Numbered from the stretch's first letter, positions 1 to 9,554 are shown. The stretch is 64,000 nucleotides of DNA from Bacillus cereus G9842 (GCF_000021305.1 NC_011772.1:391501-455500); one strand, 5' to 3'. Made by a program: numbers and translations. The notes: a model not told the origin generated them from the letters alone.

Positions 1-1390
1 TATGAAGCTTATTATTGATTTAGTTATTAATCATACGAGTGATGAACATCCATGGTTTATTGAATCACGTTCATCTAAAGATAATCCGAAGCGTGATTGG
101 TATATTTGGCATGATGGTAAAGATGGTGCGGAGCCAAACAACTGGGAAAGTATTTTTAATGGTTCGGCATGGGAATATGATGAAGAAACAGAACAATATT
201 ATTTACATCTATTCTCACGTAAACAACCAGATTTGAACTGGGAGAATAAAGAAGTTCGCGAAGTACTATATGATACGGTTAATTGGTGGCTTGATAAAGG
301 TATTGATGGTTTCCGCGTTGATGCAATCAGTCATATTAAAAAAGAAGAAGGCTTTAAGGATATGCCAAATCCAAAAGAGTTAAAATATGTGCCATCTTTT
401 GATAAACATATGAATGTGAAAGGTATTCAACCTTTATTAGAAGAGCTAAAAGAAAATACATTCTCTAAGTACGATATTATGACTGTTGGTGAAGCAAATG
501 GCGTTAAGATTGAAGATGCTGAGCTTTGGGTTGGAGAAGAGCAAGGTAAGTTCAATATGGTATTCCAGTTTGAACATTTAAGTTTATGGGATGCAGAGAA
601 GAAGAAAGACCTTGATGTTGTAGGATTGAAAAAAGTATTAACGAAATGGCAAAAAGGATTAGAAAATAAAGGATGGAACGCTTTATATATTGAGAATCAC
701 GATAAACCACGTATCGTTTCAACATGGGGAGATGACAAACAATATTGGCGTGAAAGTGCAACAGCTCTAGGGGCGATGTATTTCTTTATGCACGGTACAC
801 CGTTTATTTATCAAGGCCAAGAAATTGGTATGACAAATGTTCAGTTACCAAATATTGAAGATTACGATGATGTAGCAATTAAAAATTTATATCGCGAGAA
901 AATTGCAGAGGGCGTACCACATCAAGATATGATGGAGATTATATGGGCTTCTTGCCGCGATAATTCACGTACACCTATGCAGTGGAATGATGAGATGAAT
1001 GCTGGTTTCACAACAAGTACACCTTGGTTTAGCATGAATCCAAATTACAAAGAAATTAATGTTGAAAAGCAAAAAAATGAAGAAAAGTCTATTTTCAATT
1101 TCTATAAGAAAATGATTGCCCTGAAAAAAGAGCACGATGTACTGAACTATGGTACGTACGATTTACTTTTAGAAGACGATCCACAAATTTATGCATATAC
1201 ACGTACGTTACAGGATGAAAAAGTCATTGTAATTAGTAATATCTCAAAAGAGGAAGCTGTGTATAATGAGGGTTCATTTGCACTAGAACGCAAACGTTTG
1301 CTTTTAAATAACTATGAAGTTGCGGAACATGAAGAAGTAACAACAATTGCTTTAAAACCTTATGAAACAAGGGTTTATCGCATTTCATAA
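1..1390 (+). CDS. GH13 alpha-glucosidase (5' partial)
   Basis: Glycoside hydrolase family 13, cleaving the terminal glucose from short alpha-glucosides in the cytoplasm. The window opens inside the gene: the first visible residues (DLVINHTS) are conserved region I, so about 90-100 N-terminal residues of a usual 550-560 are missing. In visible numbering the nucleophile is Asp107 (GFRVDAIS), the acid/base Glu164 (TVGEANG) and the third carboxylate Asp234 (ENHDKPR). The residue after the nucleophile is Ala, not the Val typical of alpha-1,6-specific enzymes, which hints at alpha-1,4 (maltose-type) activity; this is inference. The PTS permease and phosphatase genes downstream suggest a disaccharide-use operon. 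Oligo-1,6-glucosidase is the main alternative name. Confidence 0.88.
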   Translation, partial: MKLIIDLVINHTSDEHPWFIESRSSKDNPKRDWYIWHDGKDGAEPNNWESIFNGSAWEYDEETEQYYLHLFSRKQPDLNWENKEVREVLYDTVNWWLDKGIDGFRVDAISHIKKEEGFKDMPNPKELKYVPSFDKHMNVKGIQPLLEELKENTFSKYDIMTVGEANGVKIEDAELWVGEEQGKFNMVFQFEHLSLWDAEKKKDLDVVGLKKVLTKWQKGLENKGWNALYIENHDKPRIVSTWGDDKQYWRESATALGAMYFFMHGTPFIYQGQEIGMTNVQLPNIEDYDDVAIKNLYREKIAEGVPHQDMMEIIWASCRDNSRTPMQWNDEMNAGFTTSTPWFSMNPNYKEINVEKQKNEEKSIFNFYKKMIALKKEHDVLNYGTYDLLLEDDPQIYAYTRTLQDEKVIVISNISKEEAVYNEGSFALERKRLLLNNYEVAEHEEVTTIALKPYETRVYRIS

Positions 1391-1397
1391 TAAAAAA

Positions 1398-1422
1398 GGA
1401 TGCTCTTTGAGCATCTTTTTTT
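1398..1422 (+). terminator. Terminator after alpha-glucosidase
   Basis: GATGCTC / GAGCATC stem (1399-1405 with 1409-1415), 3-nt loop, followed by a T run. It separates the glucosidase gene from the internal promoter of the PTS gene. Confidence 0.85.
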
Positions 1423-1443
1423 ATGAAAAAAAATAAATTTCTA

Positions 1444-1532
1444 TTGCAAAGTGAAAACGCTTTTATTAAAATAGATTTATGAAAACGGTTGCGTAAAGAT
1501 AAAAATAAAGTAACATAAGGAATCGTTTTCAT
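1444..1532 (+). promoter_or_regulatory. PTS gene promoter with cre and LacI-type operator sites
   Basis: A sigma-A promoter is visible: TTGCAA (1444-1449), 17-bp spacer, TAAAAT (1467-1472). A cre-like site, TGAAAACGCTTTTA (1452-1465), sits inside the spacer. Two more related half-sites follow the start point in inverted orientation, ATGAAAACGGTTGC (1479-1492) and GGAATCGTTTTCAT (1519-1532), as expected for a LacI-family operator pair. Promoter and sites are read directly; CcpA and a dedicated LacI regulator are inferred from motif type. Confidence 0.65.
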
Positions 1533-1595
1533 AAAGGGAACAGAAATTATAATTTAAATCATTATGTTGTTATAAATAAAGGGGAGGAAGAACAG

Positions 1596-3233
1596 ATGAA
1601 AATTACGTCTTTTGATTTTTGGCAAAAGTTTGGGAAAGCTTTATTAGTTGTTGTAGCCGTAATGCCAGCAGCTGGTTTAATGATTTCCATCGGTAAGTTA
1701 ATTGGTATGTCTGCTGGGGATGTTAACGCAGTTCATACAATCGCTCGCGTAATGGAAGACATCGGTTGGGCAATCATTACAAATCTACACATCTTATTCG
1801 CAGTAGCAATTGGGGGATCTTGGGCGAAAGATCGCGCGGGTGGTGCATTTGCAGCGCTATTAGCATTCGTCTTAACAAACCGAATTACAGGAGCTATATT
1901 TGGGGTAAACGCTGAAATGTTAGCGGATTCAAAAGCGAAAGTTTCTTCAGTAATAGCGGGAGATTTAATTGTAAAAGATTACTTTACTTCTGTACTTGGT
2001 GCACCTGCATTAAACATGGGAGTGTTCGTAGGGATCATCACAGGTTTCTTAGGAGCTACTTTATATAACAAATATTATAACTATAATAAACTGCCACAGG
2101 CATTAGCATTCTTTAATGGAAAACGATTTGTACCATTCGTTGTAATTCTTTGGTCTACAGTTACTGCGATTGTATTATCACTTCTATGGCCATTCATCCA
2201 AAGTGGGTTAAATGAATTTGGTCGCTGGATTGCAGCTTCAAAAGATAGTGCACCAGTTGTTGCACCGTTTGTATATGGAACGTTAGAGCGTTTATTATTA
2301 CCATTTGGTTTACACCATATGTTAACGATTCCGATGAACTATACAGAGCTAGGCGGAACATATACGATGCTAACTGGTTCAAAAGTTGGACAAGTTGTAG
2401 CAGGACAAGATCCATTATGGCTTGCATGGATTACAGATTTAAATAATTTATTAGCAAATGGAGATACGAAGGCATATAACGATTTATTAAATAACGTTGT
2501 ACCAGCTCGTTTCAAAGCTGGACAAGTTATCGGCTCAACAGCAGCGTTAATGGGGATTGCATTTGCGATGTTCCGTAACGTTGATAAAGAAAAGCGTGCA
2601 AAATATAAACCAATGTTTTTATCAGCAGCATTAGCAGTATTCTTAACAGGTGTAACAGAACCAATTGAATTCATGTTCATGTTTATTGCTCCAGTATTAT
2701 ATGTTGTATATGCTATTACAACAGGACTTGCATTCGCACTAGCTGATTTAATTAACTTACGTGTTCATGCATTTGGATTTATTGAGTTAATTACTCGTAC
2801 ACCAATGATGGTTAACGCAGGTTTAACAAGAGACCTAATCAACTTTGTTATTGTTTCATTAGTGTTCTTCGGTCTTAACTTTACACTATTTAATTTCTTA
2901 ATTAAAAAATTCAACTTACCAACACCAGGGCGTGCAGGTAACTATATTGATAATGAAGATGAGGCATCAGAAGGAACAGGAAATGTACAAGATGGTTCAT
3001 TAGCAACAAAAGTTATCGATTTATTAGGTGGAAAAGAAAATATTGCTGACGTAGATGCTTGTATGACACGCTTACGTGTAACAGTAAAAGACTTAGATGT
3101 TGTTGCACCAGAAGCACAGTGGAAACAAAATGGTGCTTTAGGGCTTATTGTAAAAGATAAAGGTGTACAAGCGGTATATGGTCCGAAAGCTGACGTATTA
3201 AAGTCAGACATTCAAGATATGTTAGGTGCGTAA
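1596..3233 (+). CDS. PTS system EIICB, alpha-glucoside/maltose type
   Basis: Membrane permease that imports and phosphorylates a sugar using phosphate from the PTS chain. The N-terminal EIIC domain (about residues 1-440) has roughly ten hydrophobic segments; the C-terminal EIIB domain (about 465-545) carries the phospho-accepting Cys489 in ADVDACMTRLR. No EIIA domain is fused, so EIIA must come from another protein. Glucose/glucoside PTS family; the exact sugar cannot be read from sequence. The neighbouring glucosidase and MapP-like phosphatase favour maltose or a related disaccharide. Start ATG follows GGGGAGG with good spacing; the next gene begins 5 bases after the stop. Confidence 0.88.
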   Translation: MKITSFDFWQKFGKALLVVVAVMPAAGLMISIGKLIGMSAGDVNAVHTIARVMEDIGWAIITNLHILFAVAIGGSWAKDRAGGAFAALLAFVLTNRITGAIFGVNAEMLADSKAKVSSVIAGDLIVKDYFTSVLGAPALNMGVFVGIITGFLGATLYNKYYNYNKLPQALAFFNGKRFVPFVVILWSTVTAIVLSLLWPFIQSGLNEFGRWIAASKDSAPVVAPFVYGTLERLLLPFGLHHMLTIPMNYTELGGTYTMLTGSKVGQVVAGQDPLWLAWITDLNNLLANGDTKAYNDLLNNVVPARFKAGQVIGSTAALMGIAFAMFRNVDKEKRAKYKPMFLSAALAVFLTGVTEPIEFMFMFIAPVLYVVYAITTGLAFALADLINLRVHAFGFIELITRTPMMVNAGLTRDLINFVIVSLVFFGLNFTLFNFLIKKFNLPTPGRAGNYIDNEDEASEGTGNVQDGSLATKVIDLLGGKENIADVDACMTRLRVTVKDLDVVAPEAQWKQNGALGLIVKDKGVQAVYGPKADVLKSDIQDMLGA

Positions 3234-3237
3234 TAAT

Positions 3238-4029
3238 ATGAAATTGCTAACTTTAAACTGTCATTCTTGGCAAGAAGAGAATCAAATAGAAAAGATACAA
3301 TACCTTGCTAAAGTAATTCAAGAAGAAGAGTACGATGTCATCGCATTACAAGAAGTAAGTCAGTCCATACAAGCTGAAAATGTATGCGGTAACAAGAAAA
3401 AAGATAATTTTGGACTTTTACTATTAGAAGAGTTAAAAGCGCTACATGTAAAAGATTACAATATTACTTGGGATTTCTCTCATATTGGTTATGACGTGTA
3501 CGAAGAAGGATTAGCGATTATAACGAAGCATAATATTATAAAAGAAGATACGTTCTTTATTTCAGAAAACGAGGATACAACGTATTGGAAAACGCGTAAA
3601 ATTGTAAGTACAACAATTGCTTATAATGGTAAGGATATAACGTTTTACTCTTGCCATCTCGGTTGGTGGAATGATGAAGAAGAGTCATTCAAAGGTCAAT
3701 TCGATCGTTTGATGGAGCGTGTAGATAGCAATAAGCTCGCCTTCTTAATGGGGGATTTTAATAACAATGCTCGCTTGGAAGGCGAAGGTTATGAGTATAT
3801 GATGCAAAAAGGGTTGTATGACACATATGAATTAGCAATAGAGAAGGATGAAGGAACGACTGTCCAAGGCGAGATTGCTGGTTGGGATGAAAATAAACAT
3901 AATTTGCGAATCGATCTAATATTGTGTAACCAAAGTAAAAAAGTTCATTCTTCAAAAGTTATTTTTAATGGTACAAACAGAAATGTAATTTCAGATCATT
4001 TCGGTGTAGAGGTTCAATTGGATATATAA
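3238..4029 (+). CDS. MapP-like maltose 6'-phosphate phosphatase (EEP family)
   Basis: Endonuclease/exonuclease/phosphatase fold, 263 residues, cytoplasmic. Family residues are visible: LNCHSW near the N-terminus, IALQEV (catalytic Glu), SCHLGWW, LMGDFNN, and the terminal SDHFGVEV. In Enterococcus faecalis the gene directly downstream of the maltose PTS gene encodes MapP, which dephosphorylates maltose 6'-phosphate so that ordinary maltose enzymes can use it. The same gene order here, with a non-phospho GH13 glucosidase upstream, makes that role the best guess. ATG 3238 is preferred over GTG 3226, which overlaps the upstream stop. A generic sugar phosphatase is the alternative. Confidence 0.7.
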   Translation: MKLLTLNCHSWQEENQIEKIQYLAKVIQEEEYDVIALQEVSQSIQAENVCGNKKKDNFGLLLLEELKALHVKDYNITWDFSHIGYDVYEEGLAIITKHNIIKEDTFFISENEDTTYWKTRKIVSTTIAYNGKDITFYSCHLGWWNDEEESFKGQFDRLMERVDSNKLAFLMGDFNNNARLEGEGYEYMMQKGLYDTYELAIEKDEGTTVQGEIAGWDENKHNLRIDLILCNQSKKVHSSKVIFNGTNRNVISDHFGVEVQLDI

Positions 4030-4035
4030 TAGAAG

Positions 4036-4072
4036 AAATCCTCACAGAGAATAAAAGCTGTGAGGATTTTTT
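4036..4072 (+). terminator. Terminator of the PTS operon
   Basis: Perfect 12-bp stem AAATCCTCACAG / CTGTGAGGATTT (4036-4047 with 4058-4069) followed by T residues. A second weaker hairpin, CAAGTATT / AATACTTG with a T run, follows at about 4081-4116. Confidence 0.9.
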
Positions 4073-4187
4073 TAGGAATACAAGTATTTCCAAGAGAAAA
4101 TACTTGTATTTTTTATGACATTTCATATATATTTGTTATTATTGAATGTAAAACCGATTTGGTCATTTTGTATTCATACTTTGACTC

Positions 4188-4273
4188 ACTTCGTTATATA
4201 ATGAAGTAAGTGAAAGTTAATGGGAAAAAATAGTACGTTTTTGGTTAATACACGATGTAGAAAGTGATATAAT
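4188..4273 (+). promoter_or_regulatory. Palindromic operator candidate and promoter of yhgE
   Basis: A 20-bp near-perfect palindrome, ACTTCGTTATATAATGAAGT, lies at 4188-4207 (one mismatched pair). Farther down, an extended -10, TGATATAAT (4265-4273), gives a plausible start about 60 bases before the yhgE ATG. The -35 is weak. The regulator is unknown; the site size suits a TetR-type dimer. Confidence 0.4.
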
Positions 4274-4333
4274 TGCAAAATGCATGTATCATTTTCTAAA
4301 GAAGGAAAAATATATAATTAGGTGATAACTTCT

Positions 4334-7195
4334 ATGAAACAGATTTGGCGTATTTATAAGACAGATTTACGGAATGTAGCCAAACATTGGGCTGCAATTG
4401 TTATTGTTTTAGGATTAATGATTTTACCATCGTTATATGCATGGTTTAACATTAAAGCTTCTTGGGATCCGTATGGAAATACAAAAGAGGTTCCCATTGC
4501 AGTTTCTAACCAAGATGCAGGTTCTAATTTAAGAGGGAAAGATATTAATATCGGGAAAGAGATTGTAGACTCCCTTAAGAAAAACAAAAATCTTGGCTGG
4601 AAATTTGTAGATGAAAAACAAGCAATTTACGGAGTTGAGCGTGGGGATTATTATGCAAGTATTACGATTCCAAAAGACTTCTCTGAAAAAATCGCAACTG
4701 TTCTGGATGAAAATCCGAAAAAACCAGAACTGGATTACTATGTGAATGAAAAAGTAAACGCGATCGCACCGAAGATTACAGCAAAAGGTGCATCAGGTAT
4801 TACAGAAGAAATTAGTAAAAACTTTGTTAAAACAGCAAACGGTGAGATTTTTAAAATTTTCAATGACCTTGGAATCGATTTAGAAACAAACTTACCAAGT
4901 ATCGAAAAAGTAAAAGATCTTGTATTTAAGTTAGAAGCGCAGTTCCCAGAAATGAATACACTCATGGATAAGGCGTTAGATGATGCGACTCGAGCAGAAG
5001 ATATTGTGAAAGTGGCGCAAAAAGATTTACCTGTTGTAGAGAGTGTAATAAATGATGGGCAGGAAGCATTGGCGAATTTAGATAAGTTCTTTGCAAGACA
5101 AGATCAAACATTAAAAAACGCTCCAGGAACGATAAGAAATGATTTAGTAGTAGCAAAAGGCGTTATGGATAGTGCAGCTGTATTTACTAACTTTTTAATG
5201 AATCCAGGTGTGGATTTAAATATTCCTGATTTCTCTGGAATGAATGGATTACCTGAATTCCCTGCAAGACCGGACCTTTCTAAGTTGAATAATGACGGAT
5301 ATAAAAGTATAGCGCAAAATATTAATCAAACAGTAAATAATGTTTTAAGCTCATCACGTGCAGGAACAGCTTATGGGAAAAGTGTTTTAAATGGATTGCA
5401 AAATGGTCAGTTTGATCCAGAACAAGCAAAGAAAGATTTAAATGCAGTATCAAATCAATTGCAAGCTCGTACAGAAGGTATTTCGTATCTTATTAATGTA
5501 TTTACTGAACTTCAAAACTCAGCGACGACTGATTTTGGAAAAAGCTTTTTCCAAGGGCGAGTGGATCGCCTAACTAAGCTGAAAAGTGGTATGGAAAATG
5601 CAAACAACGGTATTAAAGATATTGTAAATGTTATCGGTACAGGACAAGAAGTAAAGAAAGATGTAACAGATGTAGCAAATCAAAAATTAGATGCAGCAAA
5701 TGCATTAATTGATCAAGCTGAAAAAGATTATAATGAAACGTTTGTAGCAGATTATAAAAAAGCAGTTAGCACAGTAGATCAAGCTAAAGCTAATGCGAAT
5801 GAAATATACGATAATGCAAAAGCTGATTATGATAAAGCGAAAAATGGTCTAGAAAGTACTAAATCTAGTGTCCAAAAAGCACTAGAGGATGTACAAAACA
5901 AAGGTATTAATGGTTTAGAAGGTTCGAAGGAAGCCTTGAAAAGCTTAAATGGTCAATTCCAATCTGGAATCGGTTTAATTGATGATATGATTCCAGTTCT
6001 AGAAAGTACAAATAAGGTTTTAGCGGATGTAAATAGTGATAAAAACCTTAATAATGGAATCGCAAAATTAAATAAAGCGAAAAGTAGTCTGCAAAAAGGT
6101 GTAGATGCAACGAATAAGGGGATTACACTTCTTAACAATGGACAGAAACCTACAAAAGATGTAATTGAAAGTATTAACAATGCTGCGAAGGGCGGATCAG
6201 CTCAATTAACAGATGTATTATCGACGTATGATTCAGAGATTGTACCTAACTTCAATACAGCAATTGCTCGTACAAAAGAGATGTCGAAAAATACAACTCA
6301 AATTTTAAACGATGCAGACAAAAAGCTTCCAGATGTTAAAAAGTTACTAGAAGATTCATCAAAAGGCTTGGTAGACGGTAGAAAGAAATTAGTAGACATT
6401 AAAGCTGAAATGCCGGAGACTGAGAAAAAGATTAAAGATTTAGCAAATAAAATTCGTGATTTTGAATCTGAAGAGGATTTAAAAGACATCATACGCTTAT
6501 TGAAAAACGATGTTGAGAAGCAAAGTGATTACTTTGCGAATCCAGTAAATTTAAAAGAAAATAAATTATTTGCGATGCCGAACTACGGTTCAGCGATGTC
6601 ACCATTCTATACAGTGCTTGCATTATGGGTAGGCGCATTATTAATGGTTTCATTATTAACGGTAGAAGTACACGAAGAGGGCGCGAATTATAAGAGCCAT
6701 GAAATTTACTTCGGACGTTTATTAACATTCTTAACGATAGGTCTTTCACAAGCGTTTATCGTATCGATGGGAGATATATTCTTACTCGGTACGTACGTAG
6801 TCGATAAGTTCTGGTTTGTGTTATTTAGTTTATTTATTGGTGGAGTCTTCGTTTGTATCGTATACTCACTCGTTTCTATTTTCGGAAACGTTGGGAAATC
6901 GATGGCGATCATTTTACTTGTACTGCAAGTAGCAGGATCGGGCGGAACATTCCCAATTCAAATGACACCAGCGTTCTTCCAAGCAATTTATCCGTTCTTA
7001 CCGTTCACGTATGCAATTAGTGCAATTCGTGAAACAGTTGGCGGAATGCTTTGGGATATCGTAACACGAGATTTACTTGTGTTAAGTGTTTTCGTAGTAG
7101 TTATGATTGTTGCTGCGTTATTACTGAAAACACCAATTAACAAATCAAGTGAAAAATTTGTTGAGAATGCAAAAGGAAGTAAAATCATTCATTAA
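4334..7195 (+). CDS. YhgE/Pip family membrane protein
   Basis: Large integral membrane protein (953 residues from this start). Layout: one N-terminal membrane segment (about 20-40), a long extracytoplasmic region rich in helical, coiled-coil-like sequence (about 45-750, many Asn/Lys/Asp/Ala repeats), then about five membrane segments (750-945) resembling the ABC-2 exporter permease domain. Relatives include lactococcal Pip, needed for phage c2 infection, and other proteins used by phages; their housekeeping role is unclear. ATG 4334 follows TAGGTGAT at good spacing and is preferred over GTG 4322. It stands alone and converges on topB. Confidence 0.85.
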   Translation: MKQIWRIYKTDLRNVAKHWAAIVIVLGLMILPSLYAWFNIKASWDPYGNTKEVPIAVSNQDAGSNLRGKDINIGKEIVDSLKKNKNLGWKFVDEKQAIYGVERGDYYASITIPKDFSEKIATVLDENPKKPELDYYVNEKVNAIAPKITAKGASGITEEISKNFVKTANGEIFKIFNDLGIDLETNLPSIEKVKDLVFKLEAQFPEMNTLMDKALDDATRAEDIVKVAQKDLPVVESVINDGQEALANLDKFFARQDQTLKNAPGTIRNDLVVAKGVMDSAAVFTNFLMNPGVDLNIPDFSGMNGLPEFPARPDLSKLNNDGYKSIAQNINQTVNNVLSSSRAGTAYGKSVLNGLQNGQFDPEQAKKDLNAVSNQLQARTEGISYLINVFTELQNSATTDFGKSFFQGRVDRLTKLKSGMENANNGIKDIVNVIGTGQEVKKDVTDVANQKLDAANALIDQAEKDYNETFVADYKKAVSTVDQAKANANEIYDNAKADYDKAKNGLESTKSSVQKALEDVQNKGINGLEGSKEALKSLNGQFQSGIGLIDDMIPVLESTNKVLADVNSDKNLNNGIAKLNKAKSSLQKGVDATNKGITLLNNGQKPTKDVIESINNAAKGGSAQLTDVLSTYDSEIVPNFNTAIARTKEMSKNTTQILNDADKKLPDVKKLLEDSSKGLVDGRKKLVDIKAEMPETEKKIKDLANKIRDFESEEDLKDIIRLLKNDVEKQSDYFANPVNLKENKLFAMPNYGSAMSPFYTVLALWVGALLMVSLLTVEVHEEGANYKSHEIYFGRLLTFLTIGLSQAFIVSMGDIFLLGTYVVDKFWFVLFSLFIGGVFVCIVYSLVSIFGNVGKSMAIILLVLQVAGSGGTFPIQMTPAFFQAIYPFLPFTYAISAIRETVGGMLWDIVTRDLLVLSVFVVVMIVAALLLKTPINKSSEKFVENAKGSKIIH

Positions 7196-7197
7196 GA

Positions 7198-7232
7198 AAA
7201 GGTTCCTACCGAGAGCGGTAGGAACCTTTTTG
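7198..7232. terminator. Bidirectional terminator, yhgE and topB
   Basis: Stem GGTTCCTACC / GGTAGGAACC (7201-7210 with 7217-7226), A run on the left and T run on the right, so it can serve both convergent genes. Confidence 0.9.
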
Positions 7233-7233
7233 T

Positions 7234-9423
7234 TTAATCGAACTTTAGTTTTTTTAATGCGTCTGCGAACGGGTTGTTTAATGGTTCTTCTTCTTTTTTC
7301 TGTTGTTTCATATATTTTTGAACGTCACGTTTATCAGCTTTGTTTCCAGATTCTTTTTTACGTCGCTCTTGGAATGTTGATAATTTCTCGCGATAGCCAC
7401 ATTTACATGCAAAGATTTGACCTGCACCTTCACCACGTAATTCTAGTTTCTTCTTACATTGCGGACAGCGAGCGTTTGTTGTACGAGATACATTTTTACG
7501 ATGACCACATTCACGATCTTGGCATACGAGCATTTTTCCCTTTTTGCCGTTTACTTCTAGCATTGGTTTACCGCAGTCTGGACAAGACTTCGTTGAAATG
7601 TTGTCATGTTTATATTTTTTATCACTCGATTTAATTTCAGAAACAATTTCTTTCGTATAGTTCTTCATTTCAGAAATGAATACTTCTTTTTTCAGCTTAC
7701 CTTTTGCGATAGCCTCAAGTTTTTGTTCCCATTCACCAGTTAGTGTAGGGGATTTTAACTCTTCTGGTACTAAATCAAGTAATTGACGACCTTTTGATGT
7801 AATGTGAATATCTTTACCACGTTTTTCAATTAAGAAAGAGTTGAAAAGTTTGTCGATAATATCTGCACGTGTCGCTACAGTACCTAATCCACCAGTCGAT
7901 TTTAACGTATCAGCAAGTTGTTTATTTTGCGTATCCATATATTTTGTAGGATTCTCCATTGCTGAAAGTAAAGTTGCTTCATTAAAGCGTGCAGGTGCTT
8001 TCGTTTGACCTGATGTTTGCATAATTAACTTTACAGTTAATGTATCGCCCTTTTCGATGTGGGGTAGAAGCTGCTCTTTTACGTCATCAGTTACATCATC
8101 GTCTTCAAATCGATTTTCGTATACTTCCTTCCAACCAGCATGTAAAATTGTTTTTCCGCGTGCAATGAACGTTTCACTACCAACTTTGGTACGTAATGTT
8201 AGTTGCTCGTATTCGAATGCTGGGAATAAAACAGCTAAGAAACGTTTCACAACTAAATCATAAATTTTACGTTCTTTATCTGTGAATGCTGAGAAGTTAA
8301 CGTATCCTTCTGTTGGAATAATCGCATGATGATCGCTTACTTTACTATCATCAACAAATAATTTATTAGCCTTGATAGGCTTTTGTAATACTTTATGTGC
8401 TAAAGGACGGTACTCTCCAACGCCACATGCTTTTAAACGTTCTGGAAGTGTTTCAACGATATCAGATGAAATGTAGCGTGAATCTGTACGAGGGTACGTT
8501 AGCACTTTATGTTGTTCATATAACTTCTGCATAATGTTTAATGTTTCTTTCGCAGAGTAACCGAACTTTTTATTTGCATCACGTTGTAATTCAGTTAAAT
8601 CGTAAAGACCAGGAGAGAATGACTTCTTCTGTTTTTTATCAATTTCCACAACAGTAGCATGTTGTTTATCTAAACCTTTTACAATACCATCAATTTTTTC
8701 TTTATTAAAACTACGGCTATTGCCATTTGCATCTTGCCAAGTAAGTTTGAGTTTCTCCATCGTTTGAGCTTCGATGCCATAGTAAGTTTGTGCTTTGAAG
8801 TTCTTGATTTCATCTTCACGACTAGCAATCATAGCGACAGTAGGCGTTTGTACACGACCGCAATTTAACTGAGCATTAAAGCGAGTCGTTAAAGCGCGAG
8901 TTGCATTAAGACCGATATACCAGTCAGCTTCTGAACGTGCAACTGCTGAAGCGTATAAATTGTCATAGGCTTTACCTGGTTTTAAATTTGCAAAACCATC
9001 TTTAATTGCTTTATCGGTTACAGAAGAAATCCATAAACGTTTGATTTGTTTGTTTAGCTTAACTTTATCGATGATCCAGCGTGCGACTAATTCCCCTTCA
9101 CGTCCAGCGTCTGTTGCTACAATAATTTCATTTACATCTTTTCTAAGTAGCTGACTCTTTACAGCATTAAACTGTTTACCAGTTTGTTTAATAACCGTTA
9201 ATTTCAAACGCTCTGGTAGCATCGGTAAATCTTCTAAATTCCACTGTTTATATTTCACATCATAGCTTTCTGGATCTGCTAATGTAACGAGATGACCTAA
9301 AGCCCAAGTTACAATATATTTACTACCCTCAAGATAGCCGTTTCCTTTTTTATCACACTTCAGTACACGAGCAATATCTCGTGCAACGGAAGGCTTTTCA
9401 GCGATTACAACGCTTTTTGACAT
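7234..9423 (-). CDS. topB: DNA topoisomerase III
   Basis: Type IA topoisomerase, 729 residues, which passes single strands and decatenates replication or recombination intermediates. The N-terminal TOPRIM domain has IAEKPSVA (Glu9) and DAGREGE (105-111); the active-site tyrosine is Tyr310 in TYPRTDSRY. The C-terminus holds a zinc-ribbon-like region with CxxC pairs (CPDCGKP, CQDRECG, CPQCKKK, CKCG; about 615-690), then a lysine-rich tail. Length and order match B. subtilis TopB. Monocistronic, with its promoter in the 9424-9620 gap. Confidence 0.97.
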   Translation of the reverse strand: MSKSVVIAEKPSVARDIARVLKCDKKGNGYLEGSKYIVTWALGHLVTLADPESYDVKYKQWNLEDLPMLPERLKLTVIKQTGKQFNAVKSQLLRKDVNEIIVATDAGREGELVARWIIDKVKLNKQIKRLWISSVTDKAIKDGFANLKPGKAYDNLYASAVARSEADWYIGLNATRALTTRFNAQLNCGRVQTPTVAMIASREDEIKNFKAQTYYGIEAQTMEKLKLTWQDANGNSRSFNKEKIDGIVKGLDKQHATVVEIDKKQKKSFSPGLYDLTELQRDANKKFGYSAKETLNIMQKLYEQHKVLTYPRTDSRYISSDIVETLPERLKACGVGEYRPLAHKVLQKPIKANKLFVDDSKVSDHHAIIPTEGYVNFSAFTDKERKIYDLVVKRFLAVLFPAFEYEQLTLRTKVGSETFIARGKTILHAGWKEVYENRFEDDDVTDDVKEQLLPHIEKGDTLTVKLIMQTSGQTKAPARFNEATLLSAMENPTKYMDTQNKQLADTLKSTGGLGTVATRADIIDKLFNSFLIEKRGKDIHITSKGRQLLDLVPEELKSPTLTGEWEQKLEAIAKGKLKKEVFISEMKNYTKEIVSEIKSSDKKYKHDNISTKSCPDCGKPMLEVNGKKGKMLVCQDRECGHRKNVSRTTNARCPQCKKKLELRGEGAGQIFACKCGYREKLSTFQERRKKESGNKADKRDVQKYMKQQKKEEEPLNNPFADALKKLKFD

Positions 9424-9509
9424 ATTAAAAACATCCTTTCAAATTTCCATAAGTTAAATATAGCATACATCTTCTTGAGATTCAGTTTCGCTTCATATTT
9501 GAGCTGTTT

Positions 9510-9554
9510 TTAGTGGAATGAACAAAATCCTCACTGATTAAAGTTTCACTTTAT
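9510..9554 (+). repeat. bcr1-like repeat end (fragment)
   Basis: The last 23 bases (9532-9554, ending AAAGTTTCACTTTAT) are identical to the right end of the complete element at 55991-56148. Only this end is recognisable; the preceding bases (AGTGGAATGAACAAAATCC) are a diverged match. It lies between the topB promoter region and the thiM riboswitch. Confidence 0.55.

Noticed and set aside
7149..7634. 161-codon plus-strand frame running from the yhgE end into topB
   Set aside because: It crosses the strong terminator at 7198-7232 and is antisense to the conserved zinc-ribbon region of topB.
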